Below are positions 1 to 5,793 of a stretch of DNA of 8,431 bases, in pieces. Origin of the DNA: 13-2-20CM-66-19 sp036273735 (GTDB taxonomy: Bacteria; Pseudomonadota; Gammaproteobacteria; Steroidobacterales; Steroidobacteraceae); the NCBI GenBank assembly GCA_036273735.1, contig DASUHA010000129.1, positions 1-8,431 of the forward strand, in the 5' to 3' direction. The position numbers were made by a program, and so were the translations under genes. Within the stretch, counting starts at the first letter, position 1, and each line of letters opens with the position of its first letter. A model generated the notes under the pieces. The model saw only the letters and a list, made by a program, of their open reading frames with translations. It did not search any database and was not told the DNA's origin.

Positions 1-28
1 CCATTTCCCGGATTCGAGCGGAACGCGT

Positions 29-1381
29 ATGCCACAGGCAGTCGAGGCGGCGGATTCTTCTTCTTCCCTGCTCCAGGACGCCGTGAGCGTTGTGCTCGCG
101 GAGGCCCGCCGCCAGGGAGCCTCGCAGTACGAGGTCGATGCCAGCCTGAGCCAGGGCCTTGGAACGACGGTGCGCCTGGGGGAGGTCGACACCATCGAGT
201 ATCAGCGCGATCGGGGTCTCGCCGTCACCGTCTATTTCGGCAAGCGCAAGGGCTCGGCCAGCACCGCGGACCTCGGCAGGGAGGCAGTCCGTGCCACGGT
301 GGACAAAGCCTGCGCCATCGCCCGCTATACCGCGGAGGACCCCTACGCCGGCCTCGTGGAGCCCGAATTCCTGGCCCGGGAGATACCGGACCTCGACCTC
401 GATCATCCCTGGGAGCTCCCTGCGGAGGCGGCCATCGAGATCGCGCGCCGCTGCGAGCAGGCGGGCCGGGCTCTCGATCCGCGCATCGCCAACTCGGAGG
501 GGGCCTCCGTGAGCACTCAGCGGCACACGGGCGTCTACGGCAACTCGCTCGGATTCTTGGCCGGGTTCTCCGGCACCAGCCACTCGGTGAGCTGCTCGCT
601 GATCGCGCACGAGGCGGATGAGATGCAGCGGGACTACTGGTTCACCACCGCACGTGATCCGGTTGACCTCGAGGGGGCGGAGTCGGTGGGAGCGGCAGCC
701 GGGAGGCGGGCACTTGCGCGGCTCGGCGCGCGCAAGCTTTCAACGCGCAAGGCTCCGGTTCTCTTCTCGCCCGACATGGCCCGCGGCCTCTTCCGGCATT
801 TCATCGGCGCGATCCGGGGTCCGAGTCAGTACCGCAAGGCCTCGTTCCTGCTGAATGCGGCCGGCGAGCAAGTGTTTCCGGCGTTCGTGCAGATGCGTGA
901 GCGGCCGCACATCCTCAAAGGTCTCGCGAGCGCGGCGTTCGATGACGAGGGCGCGGCGACCCGCGATCGGGAGCTCGTCGCGAACGGGATCCTCCAGGGA
1001 TACGTGCTCGGCAGCTACTCCGCGCGTCGGCTCGGGCTCCAGACCACAGGCAACGCCGGCGGTATCCACAATCTGATCGTGGAGGCTGCCGGTGAGTCAC
1101 CCGGATACGACGCACTGCTGCAGCGCATGGGCTCGGGCCTGCTCGTCACGGAGTTGATGGGGCAGGGTGTCAACGGCGTCACTGGCGACTACTCACGCGG
1201 TGCGAGCGGCTTCTGGATCGAGGGCGGCGGCATCGCCTATCCCGTCCATGAGATCACGATCGCCGGCAACCTGCGCGACGTCTACCGCAACATCGTCGCG
1301 CTCGGGAGCGATCTCGATCCGCGCGGCTCCATCCGCTGCGGCTCGGTGCTCATCGGGGAGATGACGATCGCAGGGGACTGA
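29..1381 (+). CDS. pmbA: PmbA/TldE, metalloprotease-associated subunit of the TldD/TldE complex
   Basis: The 450-aa product has the same length as E. coli PmbA. Family knowledge: PmbA (TldE) pairs with TldD in a cytoplasmic protease that trims modified peptides such as microcins and takes part in CcdA antitoxin turnover; the HExxxH metal site is in TldD, and none is seen here, as expected for the PmbA half. Sequence evidence: the N-terminal block with VRLGEVDTIEYQRDRG and YFGKRKGSAS (about residues 48-80), the central NSEGASVS region, and the conserved C-terminus with TGDYSRGASGFWIEGG, HEITIAGNLRDVYRNI and a final IRCGSVLIGEMTIAGD closely matching E. coli PmbA. The ATG at 29 gives the family-length protein; only 28 bases lie upstream, with a weak GCGGAA as ribosome binding site. 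Its last 32 bases overlap the end of the convergent receiver gene. No terminator follows. Confidence 0.96.
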   Translation: MPQAVEAADSSSSLLQDAVSVVLAEARRQGASQYEVDASLSQGLGTTVRLGEVDTIEYQRDRGLAVTVYFGKRKGSASTADLGREAVRATVDKACAIARYTAEDPYAGLVEPEFLAREIPDLDLDHPWELPAEAAIEIARRCEQAGRALDPRIANSEGASVSTQRHTGVYGNSLGFLAGFSGTSHSVSCSLIAHEADEMQRDYWFTTARDPVDLEGAESVGAAAGRRALARLGARKLSTRKAPVLFSPDMARGLFRHFIGAIRGPSQYRKASFLLNAAGEQVFPAFVQMRERPHILKGLASAAFDDEGAATRDRELVANGILQGYVLGSYSARRLGLQTTGNAGGIHNLIVEAAGESPGYDALLQRMGSGLLVTELMGQGVNGVTGDYSRGASGFWIEGGGIAYPVHEITIAGNLRDVYRNIVALGSDLDPRGSIRCGSVLIGEMTIAGD

Positions 1382-1730
1382 GTATTGAGGCGATTCGCTC
1401 GAGCAGCGCCGATGCACGGAAGGGCTTGCGCAGGAACGCCTGGTAGCCGTCCACGTGCTTGCGCAACGCTGATTCCGGAGCGGCACTCATCATGATGACC
1501 GGGATGTCCCGATACTCGGGGTTGGAGCGCATGGCGTGCACCAGGGCCGCACCGTCCATCAGGGGCATCATGAAATCCGAGACGACGAGATCGGGCTTGT
1601 TCTCCTCCAGTCTCTCCAGGGCGCGCCGCCCGTTGGCGGCCGTCAGCACGCGATAGCCAGCGTCCTCCAGCGCGGCGAGCAGCACCTCGACCGTGCCGTA
1701 TTCGTCGTCGACGACCAGGACGGTCCTCAC
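1350..1730 (-). CDS. Stand-alone response regulator receiver domain (CheY-like)
   Basis: This 126-aa protein is a complete REC domain with no output domain. Visible motifs are the acidic pair D8/D9 in VLVVDDE, the phospho-acceptor D52 in VVSDFMMP, the switch residue S82 in IMMSA, and K102 in the LRKPF loop. Such proteins accept a phosphoryl group and act through protein contacts. It is the last gene of the kinase/KaiC-like operon, 3 nt after the KaiC-like stop. The start is GTG at 1730, chosen because the receiver fold begins right there and an AGGAGG lies 8 nt upstream. The last codons run antisense through the end of pmbA. The partner kinase is most likely the one encoded two genes upstream (inference from the operon). 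Confidence 0.93.
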   Translation of the reverse strand: MRTVLVVDDEYGTVEVLLAALEDAGYRVLTAANGRRALERLEENKPDLVVSDFMMPLMDGAALVHAMRSNPEYRDIPVIMMSAAPESALRKHVDGYQAFLRKPFRASALLERIASILSPLRSSSPR

Positions 1731-1733
1731 TCC

Positions 1734-3230
1734 TCAATCCTCCTGACCTTTTCCCTGCACTTGATCCGGCCTTACTACTCTGGGCTCGCGAGCGAAGCCA
1801 CTCAGCGCCCCCTCGACGCCGTGGATCGCATCGCCGATCTCGATGCCGCGCGGGCCGATCTCGAATACCCGCAGACGGGGATCGAAGCCACTGTCACGGA
1901 TCTTGGTGACCGATACGACGCGCCGGATGCGCCCGTCGATCTCCGTGTAGCGCATGAGGATCAGGCCTTCCAACAGCGACGACAGGCCCTTGCTCGGAAG
2001 CTCGGTGGCCGTACCCATGACATTGCGGCTTTCCATGCTCATGATCACGGTTGCGTTGAGGGCGCGCAGCTCATTGCTGAGCGTAGAGACGAAACGAGTC
2101 ATGCGCTCCGGATTGGTCGCCGACTCGACCAGCGCGCCATAGCCGTCGATGAACATCCGCTTCACGCCACGACGACGGACCGCCTCGACCATCCGATGGC
2201 CGAGCTCGTCGAGGATGTGCTCGCCCTGCGGATACCAGATGACTTCGACCGAGCCATTGCGCTCGAGTCCCCGCAGATCCACACCGAGGGTTTCGGCGCG
2301 CGCGCGCAGCCGCTCCGGAGACTCGAAGAAGCCGAAAAATGTTCCCGGCTCCGTCGGGCTCGAGAGGGCGACATACTGCAAGCCCAGGGTCGTCTTGCCG
2401 ATACCGGTCGGACCGTAGACTCCGTTCGATGTCTCAGCCAACACGCCACCGCCCAGAATCTCATCGAGGCTGGGGATACCCGTCGAATGCCTGCGTGGTG
2501 AATAGGCATCCTGTACCGTCGGCACGGCAAACGCTGTCTCCACCCGCGGAAAGATTTCGTGGCCGCGGCTCGTGATCCGAAACGGGTGCCGGCCAGGCAG
2601 GAAATCGCTGCCGCGGAACTTGGCGATCTGCAGCGTCCGCTCGGTCCGCTGCTCGAACAACGTATCCTCGAGCTGGATCACCCCATCGACCATCGTGTAC
2701 TCGGGACTGACCGCGCGCTCACTGCCGTTGGTCAGCAGGAGAACGGTGCATTCCAGAGCCGCGGCGTGCGCCTGCACCTCGTGGACGAACTTCTTGAACT
2801 CACGTGGCGATGATGCCGATTCCTCGGTAGTCGCAAAGCCATCCAGCACCAGCAACGTCGCCCGCTGCCCTTCGATCTCGCGCCGCAACAGATCGACGAT
2901 GCCTTTGAGCCCCTCGCTCTCGAGAATCCGAAAGCCACTGACGTAGTAGAGGCGGTCCGGAATCGCCTCTTCCCGGTAGAAGCTCATCGGCTGCAGATGC
3001 TGCAGCATCCGCGTATGCGACTCGGCGAGCAGGGTGACGAAGGCGACACGCCCGCCGGCAGCGACATGGTTGAAGGAAATCTGGTTGGCGAGGACGGTCT
3101 TGCCCGTACCGGGGACGCCTTCGATGATGTATACGCCGCCGCCCAGCAGTCCGCCGCGCAGGATCTGATCCAGCCCGGCGATGCCGGTCGGCACCCGCTC
3201 GAGCTTCAGTTGATTGCCGTTGCCTGTCAT
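1734..3230 (-). CDS. KaiC-like double-RecA-domain ATPase (COG0467/RAD55 family)
   Basis: The product is 498 aa, close to cyanobacterial KaiC (519 aa), with two tandem KaiC/RecA domains. Domain 1 starts at TGIAGLDQIL (15-24), with Walker A GVPGTGKT (38-45, K44) and Walker B LLVLD (D130). Domain 2 starts at TGIPSLDEIL (250-259), with Walker A GPTGIGKT (273-280, K279) and Walker B MFID (D362). Residues 416-434 align without gaps to the KaiC CII segment holding the Ser431/Thr432 pair, here S417/S418. The start at ATG 3230 (not the upstream in-frame ATG at 3584, which would run through the kinase gene) is supported by AGGA 6 nt upstream, by the ATGA overlap with the kinase stop, and by the domain beginning at once. 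Family members bind and hydrolyse ATP, often as hexamers; the role here is unknown. No kaiA or kaiB lies in the window, so a circadian role should not be assumed. Confidence 0.93.
   Translation of the reverse strand: MTGNGNQLKLERVPTGIAGLDQILRGGLLGGGVYIIEGVPGTGKTVLANQISFNHVAAGGRVAFVTLLAESHTRMLQHLQPMSFYREEAIPDRLYYVSGFRILESEGLKGIVDLLRREIEGQRATLLVLDGFATTEESASSPREFKKFVHEVQAHAAALECTVLLLTNGSERAVSPEYTMVDGVIQLEDTLFEQRTERTLQIAKFRGSDFLPGRHPFRITSRGHEIFPRVETAFAVPTVQDAYSPRRHSTGIPSLDEILGGGVLAETSNGVYGPTGIGKTTLGLQYVALSSPTEPGTFFGFFESPERLRARAETLGVDLRGLERNGSVEVIWYPQGEHILDELGHRMVEAVRRRGVKRMFIDGYGALVESATNPERMTRFVSTLSNELRALNATVIMSMESRNVMGTATELPSKGLSSLLEGLILMRYTEIDGRIRRVVSVTKIRDSGFDPRLRVFEIGPRGIEIGDAIHGVEGALSGFAREPRVVRPDQVQGKGQED
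1739..1744 (-). promoter_or_regulatory. Shine-Dalgarno of the receiver gene (start-deciding)
   Basis: AGGAGG on the minus strand lies 8 nt before the GTG at 1730, inside the last codons of the KaiC-like gene. It supports the GTG start and translational coupling. Confidence 0.75.
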
Positions 3231-3979
3231 TTCGATTCCTGGAGTGCCGCGGCTGTATCGAGGGGCAGCCACACCGTGAACGCAGCGCCCTTGCCCGGAG
3301 CACTCTCTACTGCGATCGAGCCTCGATGCGCTTCGATCAATGCACGCGCAAGCCAGAGGCCCACCCCGAATCCGGTGCGGGCCTGGCCCGTCATGACCTG
3401 CTCGAAACGGCCGAAGATACGCGCCTGGTCTTCGGGCGAGATACCGATGCCCCGATCCTTCACCTCGAGGTGAGCCCGCGCTCCCTCCCGTGTCAGGTCG
3501 ACATCGACCGGCCTGCCGTCGCCATACTTGATGGCGTTGGAGATAAGGTTGCCGATCACCTGCTCGATCGCCGCCCGGTCCCACGTGCCGATCAGGACAT
3601 CGGGAGTCTCCAAGCGGATGTCGACGAGGTTGAAAGCCGCCTCGCTCGAGTAGGTATCCACGACGTCGCGCAGGACCTCTACGAGGTCGACCTCCTCGAA
3701 GCGAAGGTCCATGGAGCGAGCGTTGATCCGGGAGATATCGAGAAGGAGCGTCGCGCGCTTTACGTAGCGGTCGAGGACCCGCCGGACGCGCTCGAGTCTC
3801 TGCAGCAGATCATCGCTGCCGGCGCGGCGCGCAGCCACGATTGCAGTCTCGACCTGCAGCATGAGCGCGTGCATGGGGCTGCGCAGCTCGTGCGCAGCGA
3901 TTGCCAGGAACTCGTCCCGCGCGCGTACGGCCTCGCGCAGCTCCTGGTTCGTCTTGAGCAGATCCGATTCCTCATTCAT
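3227..3979 (-). CDS. Soluble sensor-less histidine kinase (HisKA + HATPase_c)
   Basis: The 250-aa protein is almost only the catalytic core. About 22 residues of charged, probably coiled-coil sequence lead to the H-box AAHELRSPMH (phospho-acceptor H30). Then follow the dimerisation helices, the N-box NLISNAIKYG (N148), the G1 box DRGIGIS (D175), the F box IFGRFEQV, and the G2 box GFGVGLWLARALIEAHRG (G203, G205, G207). There is no PAS, GAF, HAMP, signal peptide or membrane segment, so the input must come from a partner protein; the co-transcribed KaiC-like ATPase is the obvious candidate (inference). It is the first gene of the triad, and its TGA overlaps the next ATG. ATG 3979 has no recognisable Shine-Dalgarno sequence, and a TATAGT lies only a few bases upstream, so the transcript may be nearly leaderless. 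Phosphotransfer to the operon's receiver domain is likely but not shown. Confidence 0.94.
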   Translation of the reverse strand: MNEESDLLKTNQELREAVRARDEFLAIAAHELRSPMHALMLQVETAIVAARRAGSDDLLQRLERVRRVLDRYVKRATLLLDISRINARSMDLRFEEVDLVEVLRDVVDTYSSEAAFNLVDIRLETPDVLIGTWDRAAIEQVIGNLISNAIKYGDGRPVDVDLTREGARAHLEVKDRGIGISPEDQARIFGRFEQVMTGQARTGFGVGLWLARALIEAHRGSIAVESAPGKGAAFTVWLPLDTAAALQESK

Positions 3980-3987
3980 CGCAAGGC

Positions 3988-3993
3988 ACTATA
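3988..3993 (-). promoter_or_regulatory. Possible -10 element of the kinase/KaiC-like/receiver operon
   Basis: TATAGT (5 of 6 match to TATAAT) predicts a start of transcription around 3981-3982, only 2-3 nt before the kinase ATG. No good -35 is visible, since the expected position falls inside the CRP-gene terminator stem. Transcription could instead come from read-through of the upstream gene. Low confidence. Confidence 0.35.
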
Positions 3994-4000
3994 GCCAAAA

Positions 4001-4032
4001 TGAACAGGCCCGCCAGTTGGCGGGCCTGTTCA
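4001..4032 (-). terminator. Intrinsic terminator of the CRP-like gene
   Basis: A perfect 15-bp inverted repeat (4001-4015 with 4018-4032) separated by 2 bases folds into a very GC-rich hairpin, followed on the minus strand by TTTT (4000-3997). It lies 35 bp after the stop of the CRP-like gene and just before the kinase operon, separating the two transcription units. On the plus strand no T-run follows. Its inner 20 nt are identical to the core of the tRNA-Gln terminator at 8230-8275. Confidence 0.88.
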
Positions 4033-4067
4033 TGTGGCCGGAAAAGAGGCCGCGTCAGCGGCTCAGC

Positions 4068-4811
4068 TCATTCATCGTCATCATCGTCATCGTCGTCGTC
4101 GAACTGCGGCGCCACTGGAGCCTTCGCCATCGGCTTCGCCGGCACGATGACCGGCCGGGTCTTCATCTTCGGCCGCGCATTGAACACGACGATCGTCTTT
4201 CCCGTGGCGCGCAGCAGCCCCTGATCCTCCAGTACCTTCAGGACCCGTCCCGCCATTTCGCGCGAGCACCCGACGAGGCGTGAGAGCTCCTGTCGGCTGA
4301 CCTTGATCTGCATGCCCTCCGGATGCGTCATCGCATCGGGCTCCTCGCAGAGATTGTTGATTGCGTGGGCCACGCGGCCGGTGACGTCGACGAAGGCGAG
4401 GTCGCCGAGCTTGCGGTTGGTACGGTCGAGGCGCGTGGCGAGCTGAGTGGCGAGCTCGAAGATCAGACCGGGACTCTCGGCGGCGATCTGTCGGAAGCGC
4501 GGGTAGGTCATTTCCGCGAGCTCGCACTGATTGCGGGTCCGCACCCAGGCGCTGCGGGTCGGCTGGTCGCTGAAGAAGAGCCCCATCTCACCGAAGAACT
4601 GTCCGCGATTGAGGTAGGCGAGCACCATCTCGTTGCCTTCCTCGTCCTCGATCATCACCTCGACGGAGCCGCTGATGATGTAGTAGAGGACGTCCGGAAG
4701 GTCACCCGCGTGGATGACGACCGTCTTCGACGGCACGGTACGGATACGGCAGTAGCTCAAGAACCGGTTGATCGCCGGAATGTCGCTCAACGGCTTGACG
4801 TTCTCTTCCAT
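4068..4811 (-). CDS. crp: CRP/Vfr/Clp-type cAMP-receptor-like transcription regulator with an acidic tail
   Basis: The 247-aa protein (E. coli CRP is 210 aa) has the CRP layout: a cyclic-nucleotide-binding domain (about 12-120) with GEMGLF (G74, E75) and TRSAWVR (R86, S87), a dimerisation helix with R127 and T131-N132, and a C-terminal winged helix (about 140-213) with the recognition helix CSREMAGR (R184, E185, R189) identical at the CRP base-contacting positions. DAMTHPEGMQIKVSRQEL and GKTIVVF match CRP/Vfr almost exactly. Family role: a global regulator binding TGTGA-N6-TCACA sites; ligand preference (cAMP, or c-di-GMP as in Xanthomonas Clp) cannot be read with certainty. Oddities are a 34-residue C-terminal extension (214-247) ending in nine Asp and one Glu, and Asn132 where E. 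coli has Ser128. ATG 4811 is preferred over 4838: AGGGGAG lies 5 nt upstream, the promoter leaves almost no leader for 4838, and the N-terminus then matches CRP/Vfr in length. Confidence 0.94.
   Translation of the reverse strand: MEENVKPLSDIPAINRFLSYCRIRTVPSKTVVIHAGDLPDVLYYIISGSVEVMIEDEEGNEMVLAYLNRGQFFGEMGLFFSDQPTRSAWVRTRNQCELAEMTYPRFRQIAAESPGLIFELATQLATRLDRTNRKLGDLAFVDVTGRVAHAINNLCEEPDAMTHPEGMQIKVSRQELSRLVGCSREMAGRVLKVLEDQGLLRATGKTIVVFNARPKMKTRPVIVPAKPMAKAPVAPQFDDDDDDDDDE
4074..4100 (-). repeat. Trinucleotide GAY tract encoding poly-aspartate
   Basis: Nine consecutive Asp codons (GAC and GAT mixed; GTC/ATC on the plus strand) form the end of the CRP-like protein, followed by one Glu codon and the stop. 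The mixed codons show selection on, or old expansion of, the amino-acid repeat rather than a fresh pure slippage tract. Confidence 0.9.
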
Positions 4812-4816
4812 ACCCG

Positions 4817-4823
4817 CTCCCCT
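4817..4823 (-). promoter_or_regulatory. Shine-Dalgarno of the CRP-like gene (start-deciding)
   Basis: AGGGGAG lies 5 nt before the ATG at 4811, while the alternative in-frame ATG at 4838 has no such site. This decides the start. Confidence 0.75.
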
Positions 4824-4851
4824 AATTTGTGTGGTCATGATTTAGAGAGTG

Positions 4852-4880
4852 TTTATACGTTGACCCCGCCCACGTGCCAA
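4852..4880 (-). promoter_or_regulatory. Sigma70-type promoter of the CRP-like gene
   Basis: On the minus strand TTGGCA (4880-4875) and TATAAA (4857-4852) are separated by exactly 17 bp, predicting transcription from about 4845 and a leader of roughly 34 nt to ATG 4811. A CACGTG palindrome (4871-4876) overlaps the -35, and a perfect inverted repeat, ACCGC-AC-GCGGT (4885-4896), sits just upstream; either could be an operator. No TGTGA-N6-TCACA autoregulatory site was seen. Confidence 0.7.
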
Positions 4881-4958
4881 GCGTACCGCACGCGGTGCAG
4901 CGAAAACCAGAGCAGCGCGTTGTTTCAATAGGGGCGTTGGCCGCATGCGCGTAGGCGA

Positions 4959-5627
4959 TCAAACCCAGTAGGCGGCGCCCGTCATGACCCGGGCCGTGTG
5001 GCGCATGAGCGCGCGCACCGGTGCGGGCAGGTCCATACCGCCGGCGGCCCGGGCGTTGGCACCGTGCGCCGCCTCGTCCGCGCGTATCTGCTGCACGATG
5101 GCGCGGCTGCGCAGGTCGGCTGCCGGCAGGCGTCCAAGATGCTCACCGAGGTGACCCTCGACCTGCCGCTCCGTTTCCACCACGAAGCCGAGGCTGGCCC
5201 GATCCCCGGCCAGAGCGGCGAGCGCGCCGATGAAGAACGAGCCGGCGTACCAGAGCGGGTTGAGCAGGCTCGGACGGGAGTCGAGCTCTTTCAGGCGGCT
5301 TGCGCACCAGGCGAGGTGGTCGGTTTCCTCGCGTGCTGCCTCGAGCAATAGCCTGCGGGTAGCATCGGACCGGGCGGCGAGCGCCTGGCCGTGATAGAGC
5401 GCCTGGGCGGCGATCTCCCCGGCATGATTGACGCGCATCAGGGCCGCCGCCCGCCGCTGCTCATCAGGAGAGAGGTCGCGCGCCGCTCCCTCGCTCGAGC
5501 CGCTGGGCTGCGGTACGGCGCGGGAGGCATGCACCGGGGCGAAGAGGGCACGCAGCGCCCGATCGGCTGCACCAATGCAGGCGTCCAGGGTGTTCGCGTT
5601 CTCCACGGGAGGGATAGCGGTCGCCAT
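4959..5627 (-). CDS. coq7: COQ7-type di-iron demethoxyubiquinol hydroxylase (ubiquinone biosynthesis)
   Basis: The 222-aa protein is full length for the bacterial COQ7 family. Family role: O2-dependent hydroxylation of the demethoxyubiquinone ring (the UbiF step) at the membrane surface, by a ferritin-like di-iron helical bundle. All six iron ligands are visible as two repeats: E71 in MRVNHAGEIAAQ, E101-x2-H104 in REETDHLAW, then E153 in ETERQVEGHL and E185-x2-H188 in DEAAH. The RPSLLNPLWYAGSFFIG stretch is the typical hydrophobic membrane-contact segment. ATG 5627 is preferred over the upstream in-frame start at 5702, because the extra residues look unlike the family and a TATAAT lies inside that extension. 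The first 60 residues are alanine-rich and poorly conserved. It lies 147 nt upstream of the CRP-like gene on the same strand, which has its own promoter. Confidence 0.95.
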   Translation of the reverse strand: MATAIPPVENANTLDACIGAADRALRALFAPVHASRAVPQPSGSSEGAARDLSPDEQRRAAALMRVNHAGEIAAQALYHGQALAARSDATRRLLLEAAREETDHLAWCASRLKELDSRPSLLNPLWYAGSFFIGALAALAGDRASLGFVVETERQVEGHLGEHLGRLPAADLRSRAIVQQIRADEAAHGANARAAGGMDLPAPVRALMRHTARVMTGAAYWV

Positions 5628-5633
5628 TAGTGG

Positions 5634-5639
5634 ATTATA
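5634..5639 (-). promoter_or_regulatory. Consensus -10 element of coq7, predicted leaderless start
   Basis: A perfect TATAAT on the minus strand has its last base 7 nt before the A of the coq7 ATG, placing +1 at the start codon. No Shine-Dalgarno sequence precedes the ATG. The -35 is poor at 16-18 bp spacing, so an activator may be needed. Confidence 0.55.
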
Positions 5640-5685
5640 AGCGGTGGCAACGTTCCAGAGTCTGCGTTCGTGACCCGGCCGGTGT

Positions 5686-5716
5686 GGGAGCTGAAGCGGC
5701 ACTGTAATAAGCTCCC
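5686..5716. promoter_or_regulatory. Interrupted inverted repeat in the coq7/DUF1624 divergent region
   Basis: GGGAGCT (5686-5692) and AGCTCCC (5710-5716) form a 7-bp inverted repeat with a 17-bp spacer, between the two divergent genes and around a TGTAAT. It could be an operator or chance; no regulator can be named. Confidence 0.25.
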
Positions 5717-5793
5717 CTCAGCTCCTCGGATGCTGCCATCGAGCCGTGCATCGGTGGCGCAGAACCGGGTCAGCGGGTCCAGTCCAGAGCATC

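Noticed and set aside
1536..2501. Long plus-strand open frame of 321 codons opposite the receiver and KaiC-like genes
   Set aside because: It is antisense to two clear conserved genes, has no family-like motif, and is explained by the high GC content that keeps antisense frames open.
3231..3584. N-terminal extension of the KaiC-like frame up to an ATG at 3584
   Set aside because: The stretch is a low-complexity Arg/Gly-rich shadow of the kinase gene in another frame. The conserved domain and ribosome binding site begin at 3230.
4812..4838. Upstream ATG (4838) as start of the CRP-like protein
   Set aside because: There is no Shine-Dalgarno, it lies only about 7 nt from the predicted transcription start, and it adds nine residues not typical of CRP/Vfr.
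4839..4958. CRP autoregulatory site (TGTGA-N6-TCACA) upstream of the CRP-like gene
   Set aside because: Only partial TGTG-like half-sites occur near 4828-4834; no palindrome with the right spacing was found.
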